Shown: positions 34,019-45,245 of the stretch, piece after piece | How the letters are laid out: every line of letters begins with the position of its first letter | How positions within the stretch are numbered: the stretch's first letter is position 1 | NCBI RefSeq assembly: GCF_028502605.1 | Contig: NC_079235.1 | Location: forward strand, 1,178,001-1,242,000 | Direction of reading: 5' to 3' | Origin: Trichoderma breve | Taxonomy: Eukaryota > Ascomycota > Sordariomycetes > Hypocreales > Hypocreaceae | DNA length: 64,000 nt | Position numbers and translations under genes: made by a program | The notes under the pieces: model-generated | What the model was told of the DNA's origin: nothing | Databases searched by the model: none | Seen by the model: the letters and a program-made list of their open reading frames with translations, nothing else

Positions 34019-36803
34019 ATGTCGTCGACTGAAGCTCAACCCGACGCCTCCGCGGCGTCTTTGCAGGGGATGGAGCCCCTTGCCTGTGTCTCGTGCCGGG
34101 CCAGAAAGCTCAAGTGTGATCGCACGAAGCCCGCCTGCACTCGCTGCGTCAAGGTCAAGAATGAATGTGTGTATCCTGAGTCACGGAGGAAACCGACTTT
34201 CAAGCGGCGGAACGTCAAGGAGCTAGAAGCTCGTCTGGGTAGGTATCTTTGCTAGTCACCTGTATTTTTATATATGCATTGGGTATCAGACCACAAGCTC
34301 ATCTGCTCCCTCACAGCTCAGGTTGAAGAGTATCTTAAAGAAGTCAACAAGGGCAATGACGATGGAGCCATCCTATTGGATGATGCCGATATTTCCCTAG
34401 GCGACTTCAATTTCGCCCCTGACAACATTAGTCAAGATGCCAACACCTCAAGCAGCGCATCAGATCCAACCTTGTCCTTTGACATTCCCAACTTCACTAG
34501 CCAAGAGGGTAGTGCCTTCAACATGAACAACCAGTTAATGGGCCTTGGCATGTCCGAGGCTCTGCCTCCCTTTGAAATGATTGAAGAATTGTATGACAGA
34601 CCTCACTGCTTTGTATTAGTGTCTAGTAAGGAGACAATGCTAACAGTTGCAGACACAACGTCTACTTCACCACCCACTATCACTTTCTCCCCATTATTCA
34701 TTCAGGCCGCTACTACCAGGCTTTCTATGGACCACCAACCAGGAAACCGCCAATGTGTTTGCAGTATGGAATTTGGGCGTTATCTGCGAGTGGACACCTC
34801 AAATATGACCACTATGCCGAAGCTTTCTACAAAAGAGCGCGGCAGTACATGGAAGCAGATGAGATGAAGGTGAGTCTGCCTTTCTACCCCCTTGATATAC
34901 CTGGTACTCTCTGTGTATTGATACTAATTCACCGGCACAGAGTGATGGCGAGCACTTTGTTACGGTAAATCACGCCCAAGCATGGGCCATCATTGCCAGC
35001 TACGAGGCGAAAGCCATGCTCTTCACCCGAGCGTCTATGAGTGCTTCTCGCTATGTCCGGCTTGTTCAGATGCTGGGATTGGACAGACTTGATAGAGAAG
35101 GAGACGATATCCCTCCAACCCTTGGCCCCATTTCCAATTGGACCGAGCTAGAAGAGCGCAGGAGGGTCTTTTGGGGCGCATTTGCAATCGATGCTCACGC
35201 AAACATGGCAACGGGCTGGGCTAATATGATCAAGTCTGAAGATGTAATGACGCGCCTTCCATCTTCCGAGGAAGCATTCATGGCGGGACGAGAAGAGAAG
35301 ACAGTGTTTTTGGAGGAGGTGTTTACTGGAGCTCCTTTCGAGAGCTTCTCCGGCGCGATAGTCATATGCGAAATCTTCAAGACTATCTTGAGGCACGTTC
35401 ACGGAGCGAAACCTTCTGACCACCCCGAGGACTTGATGAACGGCACCTATTGGAAGCGCCACCGCGATCTCGACAACAGGCTATCAAGCCTCTTCATGTT
35501 CCTGCCCGAGAAGTTTCGCCTACCCCAGAGGTCCCAAGACCCAGCAGCCGTGCATACAAATCTGAACTTGCACGCGTCTGTAATATGTCTACATCACGCT
35601 GCCATCGAGACAGTAGAGAAATTCGGACTTGACGACTCTATCAAGCAGAACAGCATATGTAGGCTGAGGACATCTGCTGAAGAAATTGTCAGCATTATTA
35701 AGATGACATCGCATACGGCCTCAATATTTGTATGTTTTGTCTTCTCTCCTCCTAATTCTTAGACATCAAACTAACAGTGGCAACAGAAAACGCAACTTTG
35801 TGCACTCTCACTGTATTGTGCTACGACGGTCTATGTCTATTTGGCCAAAGATGACCCCATCTCCGGCGTGACTCCCATCGACATTTCCAACCTGGAGATT
35901 ATTATAAACGCAATGGAAGCCGTCGGTCGACTGCACCAGGTTACAACCGCCTTTCTCCAACAAGCTTGCCTCGATATTGAGCGTAATGGTCTGACAGGCT
36001 GCCTTCGGCTTCCGTCTCTGTCAAAATACCGCGATCTCTTTGGCGGTCCAGCATCCAATATCCCCCGACTTGCTCGGAGTTCAATCTCGAAACACACTGA
36101 GATGGCTTCACCGTTGCCTGGGAGACTACCTCTTGGCGGCCCAAAAGGTCACAGGAGGCCATCTGGCTTAAGAATGAATAAGCCACTTGCCTCTCTGACA
36201 GGCATCCAACCAGAGTTGAGCCATACAACAGATTGCTTCAATGCCATCCTCGGCGCAGTTACCCGAAACGTGGCTCCAAAACCATACGATCCTTCAAGCC
36301 ATAAGAGGAAGCGGATGGCTGTAAGCCCAGGCCCTGAAGTCAATATGACAGCCAACCGGTCCTCCGGGATGACAGCAAAGGAGTTTCGCTTCACCCTCAG
36401 CAAGGGAGCCATGGAAACCCCCGCGAATAACGCTTGTGGGAATCTATTTCCTGGAGAGATAGATATGAGTATGAATACCCAAACCGTGGACCCGATCTTT
36501 GTGCTCCCGGACCGCACTAACTCATCAGCATCATCTCCAATACAACGTGGAGCTGCTACAGAAGTTTTTTCAGCAAGCAGCCACACCTCACCCAGCCTAG
36601 GTCTTGGCAATACTCCCGAGGAGAATCGGATCGATCTTCGACAGTTCCAAGGCCGCATTACAACGCCACTTTGGCATAGCACGGAAGAAGGGCTATTTAA
36701 CCATATTACGGAGACAATCGCGCAGTACTCAGGGGACGGCAACGACCCCTGGGCGTTATTAAATGGGGAGCACAATAATTGGAATACCGGCTCAACAAAT
36801 TGA
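34019..36803 (+). CDS. Zn2Cys6 fungal-specific transcription factor
   Basis: Five exons, 34019-34238, 34317-34590, 34653-34869, 34941-35729 and 35787-36803, give exactly 839 codons (838 aa). The N-terminal zinc cluster is textbook: C23-x2-C26-x6-C33-x6-C40-x2-C43-x6-C50, with the basic tail SRRKPTFKRRNVKELEARL. An acidic Asp/Asn-rich stretch follows (about residues 80-160). The fungal_trans domain starts at the third exon (HNVYFTTHYHFLPIIHSG, then GPPTRKPPMCLQYGIWALS) and includes ELEERRRVFWGAFAID. The last 250 residues are Ser/Pro-rich and probably disordered, and may activate transcription. Expected role is a nuclear regulator of carbon or secondary metabolism or development; its targets cannot be read here. 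It lies at the edge of the 9.7-kb gene-free stretch with a TATA box about 100 nt upstream. Confidence 0.92.
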
Positions 36804-37609
36804 TTGGTGCCCGGAGAAAAAAAACACATACGTCATATTATAGCGGGACATATCTCAAAGATATTTTCAGGGGCGGTTGATTACGCGGCTGTGGACAAGG
36901 GATATTTTTCTCTTCTCGGCGCATTGCGGTTAGGATAGGGCAGTGTACGATACCCCGTGCGTGAGAAGTTACGCAACTCTTGTAAAAACAATCATTTCGC
37001 TTTGGAGTACAGGACGGAACAGGACCGGAACAGGATCAAACTGGTTGATCTCATCACCTCTCTTTTACACACGGAACAGCATATAAAGACATCTATAGAC
37101 TAAATGATATTAATGCCACAAGAAATGAACAATGAAAACTCGTACTACTCACTTACACTGCCACCATGACATGAGAGGTTCTCGGCTGTTGCGGCCAATA
37201 GCCGGTGGGCCAAGAGCCGGAATAGGGAATACGTGGGGTGATGGGTGAGGATTTTTGGGGGGTTTTGACTGACGCAAAACAATGCCAACGGCTTTAATCA
37301 ATGTTTCATGGGCGTTTCTGTTTGAATTCTTCAACCGAAGGACAAGGTGCCAAGAGTCATTTGCTGAGAACTCGGTCAGGTGACAAGTCGGTTGATATCC
37401 ATATAACTGAGCCCCCACATCGCTCAAGATAGATTCGCATCTCCAAGTTCATGGCCTCATTCTCAAAACCAATTGGCACATGTTAAAACCGGCTTCCGTC
37501 CCTTATTCCAATCGCTCCTTGTGTCCTCCTTCAACACCGACTTTCCTTGATCTAGCAGCAACTCAATTGAGCTGAAAAAGGGGAGCGAAACAGTGAAGAA
37601 ACCGAAATC
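36804..37609. other. Intergenic, 806 bp
   Basis: No supported gene. The first part is likely 3' UTR of the regulator; the last 150 bp are the leader of the prolyl-hydroxylase-like gene (CT-rich, no clear TATA). A direct repeat GGAACAGGA occurs near 37016-37034. Confidence 0.4.
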
Positions 37610-38649
37610 ATGTTCGCCTACATCGTCGGCTTATTAGCAATCCTACTTTTCGTGGCCAACCCCATCACCCAGTATTTCCTGCCGCAGAGCTCCCGCGCGA
37701 GGAATTCGCTGTCGCCGAGGCCGCAGCTGAACGAGTCGCTGCTGGCGATTGATGGGCCGAATGCCACGGTGCCGAATTGCCCGGCTGACGCGTACGGGGC
37801 GCGGATTTTGAGCAGGGAGCCGCTGGTGGTATATCTGGAGGGGTTTTTGAGTGAGAGCGAGAGGAAGCATTTGCTTGAGATTAGGTAGGTTTTCGAATCT
37901 TGAGATGTCAATTGCTGTCTTGTTCTTATTTTTGTCTTGTTTGATTTTACGTTTTCTTTGTGATTGAATGTATTTTTGAGGGTTGGAGTACATTAGAGGT
38001 TTGGAGAGTGCTAATCAAGTGTATATGCATGAAATGCAGCGAGCCTATTTTTGAGCCGTCAACCATCACTCATGACTCCAGCGCTACGCATCGTGACACT
38101 ACAGTCCGAGACTCTTCTGTTGCGGTCTTGCCCCGGACAGACATTGTTCGCTGCATCGAGGCTCGCGCAATGGCCTTTCAAGGGTGGCGGCGAGATCTTT
38201 GGATTGAGCGACTGCGAACGCAACGATACGTCGCTGGCGGGCACTACAATCATCATTTCGACTGGAGCGGCAATGCGGATGGATGGGGTAGAGTGAGCAG
38301 CTTCATGGCCTGGGTTGATGCAGCTGATGAGTTGGAAGGTGGAGGAACGGAGTTTCCGCTGCTGGAAACCACAATCGACAGTAATGCGTCAAATTGGTGT
38401 GATTTGATCGAGTGCGAAAGTGAAAAGGGTGGAGATGGAGATGACCAAGGAGAGCAAAAGAAACGCAATGATGAGGGAGAAGGGGAAGAGAAAGGGACTA
38501 CGTTCAAAGTTATTCCTGGCAATGCAGTATACTGGGAGAATTTCGCCCGAGATGGCAGGGGATATGACGAGACTTGGCATGCTGGCTTGCCTGTGAAGAA
38601 GGGAGTCAAGGTCGGGTTGAACATTTGGAGTTTTGGACGGATAGAGTGA
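37610..38649 (+). CDS. Prolyl 4-hydroxylase-like 2-oxoglutarate/Fe(II) dioxygenase, membrane-anchored
   Basis: Two exons, 37610-37884 and 38040-38649, give 295 codons (294 aa). Residues 3-22 form a signal anchor (FAYIVGLLAILLFVANPI), so the enzyme domain should face the ER/Golgi lumen. The P4Hc-type domain has the iron ligands in order: HxD in HYNHHFDW (about residues 160-166) and a distal His in ETWHAGLP (about 271), followed by a Lys in KVGLNIWSF in the place that binds 2-oxoglutarate. GGTEFPLL is the conserved strand between them. An acidic, Lys/Glu-rich insert (about 40 residues, ECESEKGGDGDDQGEQKK and onward) sits between the ligands and is probably a surface loop. The reaction would be hydroxylation of prolyl residues in secreted or cell-wall proteins. 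Its 3' end faces the PEBP gene 148 bp away. Confidence 0.87.
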
Positions 38650-38797
38650 GTGAAGTCTGACTTTGCTTTTTTATTATTTATAAAACATTGGCCGAGCGAT
38701 AAAACTGTTATTATATAGCGTCATCAGTCAAATTTGCAAGGGTATCGATCTGAAGAAGGGAAACAATAGAAATAGAACGCCATTTAGAAGCCGTTGC

Positions 38798-39573
38798 TTA
38801 TTTCCACCTCCTCTCGCATTGGCCCATCCAACGGCCCCAAGCTATCACCTTGCCATTAATTTCTTTGGCGATTTGGTCCCTCGTGGGCTTTGAGGCGATG
38901 GTGTTTGTATCCAGAGGCTCATTAAGAGCAATGATGTCGAAGAAGTCTGCAAGAGCCGAGGGAAGAGATTGTCAGTTCAGTCAATTAACCGGCTTATTTC
39001 TGTTTTTCTGCAATGCAAATATATAGTGGGATGAAACAAGGAGACGCTTACATCTGTGGATGCCGTGATTGAGAAGAGGCCGGGGAGGGATGTAGATGCT
39101 GTTACGACGGTTGACGCCATAGTAAAACCCGCCGTTTAATCTACTCATCTTTTCGTTTTCTTGCTTAAAGTCACTGTTTGTAACAGATAGCTTGTCCTTG
39201 TCGATTCCAAGATATATCCTTTTCACAGACGACCTCAAAGTTAGATACACCCGCGTGTTGTTGCATTCCCATCCTCGAAATCAACTTACCCATGGCAAAT
39301 TGGCGTTGGTAGCGGCGCATCTGGATCTTCCGATATCAGCAGCCACTGCTTGACGCCCTCGACCGAATCCCACTTTAGCTCGGGGAAGCGGCCTTCTCCT
39401 CCAAACATGTACTCGGGCGAGAGAGTCGCGCCGTTCTCGCCGCAGTCTGGGGAGGTGATTTGAATGGTAGGCTCTGGGTGGGAGGCGAACGCGGGGCCTT
39501 TGGTGAAGGCTTTGGCATCGCGGCCCTTGGCGTTGGAGAAGAGCCAACTGGCGGTGATTTCGACGTAGTTCAT
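38798..39573 (-). CDS. PEBP/YbhB-family protein
   Basis: Three exons on the minus strand, 39290-39573, 39052-39218 and 38798-38946, give 200 codons (199 aa). The first exon has the family strand pattern and ligand-site residues: PTIQITSPDCGENGATLSPEY, then LKWDSVEGVKQWLLISEDPDAPLPTPICHG, matching the DPDxP motif and its His. The second has NSIYIPPRPLLNHGIHR and the third YFFDIIALNE, matching GxHRYxF. The C-terminus WGRWMGQCERRW is typical of fungal PEBP-like proteins. Family members bind phospholipid head groups or inhibit kinases or proteases; no signal peptide is present, so it is probably cytosolic. The acceptor before exon 2 is ambiguous (AAAG at 39219, or GAG 15 nt upstream, adding five residues). 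Confidence 0.88.
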
Positions 39574-41692
39574 TTTATTTTATTTGATTGCTTTCTTCGC
39601 TTTGTCTTCTTTCGTTTTGTGCAGCTTAGTGGGGGAGGTGAAGCTATAAGAGGGTGAAATCGATATGGCCGGTTTGTGGTGTTCTGAAAGCGTCGCTGGT
39701 CGTTTTCAGGTCGGGATAGCAGAACTCGATGAGATTTTGATGAAAACGTATATGGAGCAATTATATACTAAGATGAGAAAACCTCAACTAGAGAATCTTC
39801 ACTTTTGCGATGCATCATACGTTTTATTAGAGACGCTGATTGCAAGCTCCGGCGGCCGGCGCCGAATCGGCTGCTTATATTTGATTAGCTTTTGCCGAGA
39901 TTCGCCGGTCGAATCTTAGTAGAGAGCATTGCTGAGGTGCCGAACTTCGCCTGGTTGGCGCGGTGAGACTGACAGGAGTAAATGGAAGCTCACAAAGTCC
40001 CTACAAATTGACTCCAATGACGGTGAGCATTTTCTGATTCAATGGAGTGGACAGCTGGAGTTGCACAAGTTGTAGTGGATAGGTGCGATTTTTGGTGTCG
40101 TTGGCTCCATGAAAAAGCACATGTAGCGTATTGAAGTCTATTCAATTCTGTAAAACTGTAGCTAGATACGAGAGTGGCTAGTTTGCTGTCAAGAGGAAAT
40201 AGTGTTGCGGATACTTCTTTTCAAATGAAGTAGAACACCAATGTCCAGCTTGAGTGTGTTACTCATGGCTGGCAATTAGCATAGGGTACCGCTGCCTCGA
40301 GAAGTTAACAGGACTTGTATACTTGTCTAGGAAGAGAGAAACCGTCCTACAAATCTAAATGCAGGGCCGGTTCTTTAGTCGACCGCGGCTTAGTATCAAG
40401 GTGTACGTCGCCTCAGCCCTACACTATCAATTCGGAACCCCATATTCATACCCAATGCGACAGCCTAATGTGACAGCTCAATATGAGCTCGGTTATGGCT
40501 TACTTCCATTATGAGCTTGGTTTTGGCTTATTTCTAACATGAATCCGGTTTGGCTTACTTCATTACAAATCCTTCGATCCTTCGTTGGTTTGTCGTCCAT
40601 TTGTCGTCTAAGTCCGTATATCTGATCTAGACAACAACACCGAAGCTTATGCGCGTCTGCATCGTTAGGAGCGGCTAGCTCGGGAATTGCGGAAAAGATG
40701 TGCATGAGAGAGGCTACATAGGTGTAACGAGACTATCGGTATTACGTGCAGGTGATCCAAGTAGAATGCCTTACAAGGCAATGTATCCGTGGGAAGGAAG
40801 CCAAAGATTTCTATCAAACAGCGGCATATATCGAGATATACGAGTACACGATTGATAACCTCTCAGCCCATAAGATATTAAGATTCTATGCGGGGTAGTC
40901 GGTCTGCAGTAATCCCGGCCGACGGGGTTTTACTTCCAATCGTCTTACAAATCGTTGTGGAAAGACTACTCTATAATACCACCAAATGGAAAAGGATATG
41001 GGAATTCGTCGAGTAAGCCCAGATATTCGGAGATGTTATATGTCATCCGCCACTAACTATCAACTACCCAAATGTGGACAGACTTTATGCTTAGTTCGCT
41101 TCCATTTGCCGCGCGTGTGAGCATACGTATAGGTACTGTTGAGCTGGAACTACTCCCAAAGAATACATATGTTTGTTTTTCGCCTTACGCCAAGGAACGT
41201 CGTCGAGAATCCAAGACATTTCTTCCTTACTGCCACCTAGGAAACTTACCGTGAATAGCAAGCTAATGCGACCAGCTGAAGCTAGTGTAGCAAGCTTGTT
41301 TGAATAACTGGAACTAGCTGAGGCGGTTCCAGCTTGTAAGAATGATTAGCACCATCGCTTCAGTATGCTTTCCATAGTCTAGGATTTAGGCCAGACGTGA
41401 GCACAGCCCCATATCTCGGTACACTATTCCTTCGTCTGCTCGTCTAAAGCACCACTAACTTGGAAGTGGACAAGCTCTCTAGGCAACTGAACAATGGAAT
41501 CAAATTACGGAGTAGAGCATCCAACATCATATGCCGGTGTGCTTATGTGACGTAAGATCTTATCACTAGTACCAACGTATGAATCGCTGGAGCTTGCTTG
41601 TGCTGTCAGAGAGGTGGCTTGTATCGAAAAGCATGTTTGTTGCTATTACTCCGTACTCCGTGTTACAATTGAGTACCTATATTCTAATCACA
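39574..41692. other. Intergenic, about 2.1 kb, with minisatellite and possible decayed repeat
   Basis: No supported gene. It includes a 28-bp tandem repeat (40483-40565) and ACGGAGTA-type motifs at 41505-41515 and 41647-41661. The 40.3-41.4 kb part looks like old repeat-derived DNA, but no terminal repeats or protein relics could be recognised. Confidence 0.4.
40483..40565. repeat. 28-bp tandem repeat, three degenerate copies
   Basis: Copies at 40483-40510, 40511-40538 and 40539-40565 share ATGAGCTxGGTTxTGGCTTA with a variable tail (copy 3 is one base shorter). Seen directly. Confidence 0.85.
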
Positions 41693-41699
41693 TATAAAT
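41693..41699 (+). promoter_or_regulatory. TATA box of the FAD oxidase gene
   Basis: TATAAAT lies 88-94 nt before the ATG at 41787. A double TACTCCGT motif (41647-41661) sits just upstream of it. Confidence 0.5.
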
Positions 41700-41786
41700 T
41701 CCGTCGTTACCTTTTATCAATGTTACTGAACATTCTCATATTCATCTCTATATCACTAATACCAAACCTCGAGATTATAAGTCAAC

Positions 41787-43317
41787 ATGAGACTCCCTAT
41801 CACAGGAGAACATGTCAAGGATCTAGCCGCTCAGTTAGATCCGTCCACTAAACTTTTTACCCGCGCAGATGGCCAAGAGTATGAGAAGTTGATCGCTAGG
41901 TGGGCTGATAACGCGATCAGACAGGCTGTAAGTAGCCCTTTTCTCAACGTCAATCTACAATAGCTCATCGCTATAGGGCGTGGTCGCTGTCCCTGTGACA
42001 TACGAAGAAGTATCCAAGCTAGTGAAATTCGCCTCCGATAACAAGATCGATATCGCCGTGAGGGGAGGGGGTCATTCTACCGGTGGTTGTAGTTCTTCGG
42101 AAGGTGGCCTTGTCATTGATCTCTCCGGCATGCGCAATGTCACAGTTGACAAGGACTCGAAATTGATCATTGCCCAAGGCGGTGCTTTGTGGGCAGATGT
42201 GGACAACGCTGCAATTGAAAAGGGCCTTGCCACAGTCGGCGGCACTGTTAATCATACTGGCATCGGCGGATTGACTCTTGGTGGCGGCCTTGGCTGGCTT
42301 ACCGGCTTATATGGCACCGTGGTTGACAATCTTGTCGCAGCAAAGGTTGTCATCGCCGACGGAAGCCTCTTGAATGCCTCAGAGAAAGAGAATGCCGACT
42401 TATTCTGGGCGATCCGTGGTGCAGGCCACAACTTTGGTGTTGCCGTCGAGTTCACGATTAAGGGGCATGACCAGACCAATGAAGTGTATGCTGGAGGCTA
42501 CGTGTTCACCCCGGACAAATTGATTGCCATTATCGATGCGCTCAACGCCAAGATGAAGAATCCGGACCCCAAGGCTTCAGCGATCCTCGTCTTCGCGAGC
42601 CCGCCAACAATGCCCGGCCCGGTTATTGTTACCAACCTGTTTTATAACGGTGATCAAGCCGCCGCAGAGAAATGTTTCGATTTCTTGCTCAAATTAGAGC
42701 CCGTTGCCAACATGGCCAAGATGATGCCCTACAATCTTGTCAATGGGCTGTTGAACCCGATGGCTGCTCACGGAGGCCGCAAATCTCTCAAAGCACTCAC
42801 TCTTTCACACGACGTGGATGCTGCATTCGTACAAGAATTATTTGAAGAGTACGCTCGAAAGATGAAGGAGAATCCCGATTTGGCCAAGACGTTTATGGGC
42901 ATTGAGTTCTACGACACGACTAAGCTCAACAGCGTTCCTATTGAATCAATGGCATTTGCCAATCGCGGTCTCTACAGAGCTGGCATTGTCGGTTTGGAAT
43001 GGTCAGATCCTCAGAAAGATATGGAAAACAGGAGTTGGGGTCGAGCTTTTCAGACCAAGTGCCGACAACACGTCATCGATCAGAACCAGTATTCCCCGGA
43101 GACTACTAAGACTGCATTGGAGTATGCCAATTATATTGAGCGTAAGTGTTCTATTATTCTTGGTATGTGAGATAGCTACTAATTTGCTGCAGCTGGCGAT
43201 CTTATCGACAAAAAACCATTTGGCGTCAATCAGCAACGATTAGAGATGTTGAAACATAAGTTTGATCCAGATTGCCTGTTCAACAAAACAAGCCCTCTTG
43301 TACCTCTGAAAAATTAA
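41787..43317 (+). CDS. FAD-linked oxidoreductase, berberine-bridge-enzyme-like
   Basis: Three exons, 41787-41927, 41977-43141 and 43193-43317, give 477 codons (476 aa). The N-terminal half is the FAD-binding PCMH fold: AVRGGGHSTGGCSSSEGG with His80 in the position of the 8-alpha-histidyl FAD link, then GGLTLGGGLGWLTGLYG and FWAIRGAGHNFGV. The second covalent Cys of bicovalent BBE enzymes is not seen (the matching region reads ATVGGTVNHTG), so attachment is probably by His only. The C-terminal BBE segment is in exon 3 (VNQQRLEMLKHKFDP, then CLFNKTSP). No signal peptide is visible, so it is probably intracellular. Such enzymes oxidise sugars, alkaloid-like compounds or polyketides in catabolism or secondary metabolism. 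It lies near a secreted protein, a regulator and an MBL hydrolase. The substrate is unknown. Confidence 0.92.
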
Positions 43318-44245
43318 GAGCATATGATATTACCAAGATAGCATTTTAAAATAAATCTCTTCAGCTAATGACGGGTCTCTTTACCTTTTCACTGTTCGGC
43401 ATAAGATTGACTTATATAGTGGTAACCGTCATAGTTTAACACGGCGAGATAATTGATTCTTGATGTGAATATAGCATTGAATTATTTCAGATGTTATTGA
43501 TACAGACTAATAGCAGTGTTGACCAAATGTTGCATGACTTGTCAAGATATACATGTCTACCTGTATCTGAAGGTTGATTCGTACAATTATGTTTGTAGGA
43601 TAATACATACCTTCAAGTTCATTGGAAATATTCCTTCGTGTAATAAGCAACTATTGTGCAGAGCATTCTCTGTTTCTATCTTGCCAAGTCTCATTGTTTC
43701 GTCTCCAGATTTCGCGGTGACGTCCTAGTGCTTTTACTAGGGGACCATTTCCTATTTCACCTTTTAAAAACAAGCAATAATCAAATAGTGTAAAAACAAG
43801 GAAAGCAATCTGCGCATGCTTAAAAATAGATATGTTTGTCCTTACTATTGGCCAACAGTGAGCCATACTAAGAATAGAGTAGCGCGTCTTACACGTGGAT
43901 ATGAGGCTAGAACAATAGGAGCGAGATCGCCTGTTAGTGGTTCGTATTGCTTTAGATGCATCACGATTCATGCATATAATCGCTGAGAAACAGCCAATAA
44001 TTATAGTAGTCGTGTTTTCGTCAACTAAAATTAGAATGCCAGTTGTTTCACCTATGTACTTGCGCAAGGCAAATTCTTATAGGCCATAATACCCTCACCG
44101 GTAATAACCTGGCTATATGACGTAGATCTCTTGGCGATGAAGAGCATATAAAGCTTCTCAAAGCCCCTGATAAGATTCAGAATTAGATATTTGCAGCTTC
44201 AACCTTCATTAAATACCGATTCACTCAGACTACTAGGATTACAAC
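43318..44245. other. AT-rich intergenic, 928 bp, with promoter of the secreted protein
   Basis: No gene seen. TATAAA at 44147-44152 lies 94-99 nt before the ATG at 44246. Confidence 0.45.
44147..44152 (+). promoter_or_regulatory. TATA box of the secreted DPBB gene
   Basis: TATAAA, 94-99 nt before the ATG at 44246. Confidence 0.5.
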
Positions 44246-44707
44246 ATGATTTTCCAACTCTCTCTCTTCGCGGCACTGGCATCCGTAGCCCTAGCTACAC
44301 CAACGCCTACAAGGACTTCTAAGCCATCAATTCCCCTGGGAAAACGAGACTATTGTGGCGATCATGAGAATCAATTAGCAACTTGGTACGATCGCGGCAC
44401 AGACCCGAACCAAATCACAGCTTGCGGCAACACATATGATCCTTCAGCTATTGTTGTCGCCATTTCCACAGACGTACCAAACTACAAATCATTCTGCGGC
44501 CGCCAGATCCTCATCTCTTCCAGAGAGCAGACTGCTGCGGTAATTGCTATTATTGATGATGCCAATGCCACTGGTACTCTCGGAGAGTTTGCTCTCGACC
44601 TTTCTCCGGCTGTCTTTGATATACTTTCGCCAACCGACCACACTATTGACCAAGACGGAGAAGTCGCTATTGATTGGGTCGTGCTGGGTGGCGATCCATG
44701 CCCGTAA
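44246..44707 (+). CDS. Small secreted DPBB (Barwin/expansin-like) protein
   Basis: A single exon encodes 153 aa. Residues 1-17 (MIFQLSLFAALASVALA) form a clear signal peptide, followed by a Pro/Thr-rich propeptide ending in a Kex2-type Lys33-Arg34 site, so the mature protein would start at about Asp35 and have roughly 119 residues. The mature part has four Cys (in DYCG, TACG, SFCG and DPCP) and the double-psi beta-barrel signature: ATWYDRG, then ACGNTYDPSAIVVAIS, and the late strand DLSPAVFDIL. Relatives are RlpA/Barwin/expansin-like secreted fungal proteins, several of which are induced in host or plant contact. A catalytic role is not expected. It is flanked by the FAD oxidase and the divergently placed regulator, and carries its own TATA box. 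Confidence 0.9.
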   Translation: MIFQLSLFAALASVALATPTPTRTSKPSIPLGKRDYCGDHENQLATWYDRGTDPNQITACGNTYDPSAIVVAISTDVPNYKSFCGRQILISSREQTAAVIAIIDDANATGTLGEFALDLSPAVFDILSPTDHTIDQDGEVAIDWVVLGGDPCP

Positions 44708-45245
44708 AGAATTTGGGATAGAGCTGTTATGATTGGTACCAGCTGCAGATTCATGATTACTGGATGGGAAACTTTGTGGATATAGAGCATACGGGATATT
44801 TACGATATACTGGAAGTGGGCAATTATTCTTAGAAAGAGAGGGCGAATATACAACCACAAATAGCCGCAAGGATATATTATTAGCAAGCAATCAGTACAA
44901 CCTGATGAGAGCAATCTAGGCAATTGTTCCGCAACGGAAACAATTGCAAGTTGATGCAACATTGATCGGTATAATCGGGTAATTCTGTGTGACTTATTTA
45001 TAGCAATACATCTATGCTTACAGAAATAGCAAATCTCATCGGAGACCATTAAGTAATGTTGTTTGCATTGCCTCTTCGCCCAGTCCAGTTTTTTTGGCAG
45101 TTTCATAGAAGCAATAGGGGTCTCTGAAGCGGTAATCAGCGCATTCCTACAGCTTGCCTGGTTTCTATGAGTCTTAGATAGACCGCTAAGAAAAGAAATG
45201 TTGCATTAGAACGCTGGACGATGTGGAAGGAAGCCATCATTGCTC
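44708..45245. other. Intergenic, 538 bp (convergent 3' ends)
   Basis: Lies between the 3' ends of the secreted-protein gene and the minus-strand regulator. Open frames here on the minus strand run antisense into the secreted-protein gene and are not supported. Confidence 0.4.

Noticed and set aside
40320..41420. Intact transposon or LTR element
   Set aside because: No terminal repeats, primer-binding site or transposase/reverse-transcriptase fragment could be recognised, so only a repeat is reported.
44489..45106. 205-codon minus-strand frame
   Set aside because: Runs antisense through the well-supported secreted DPBB gene and has no recognisable domain.
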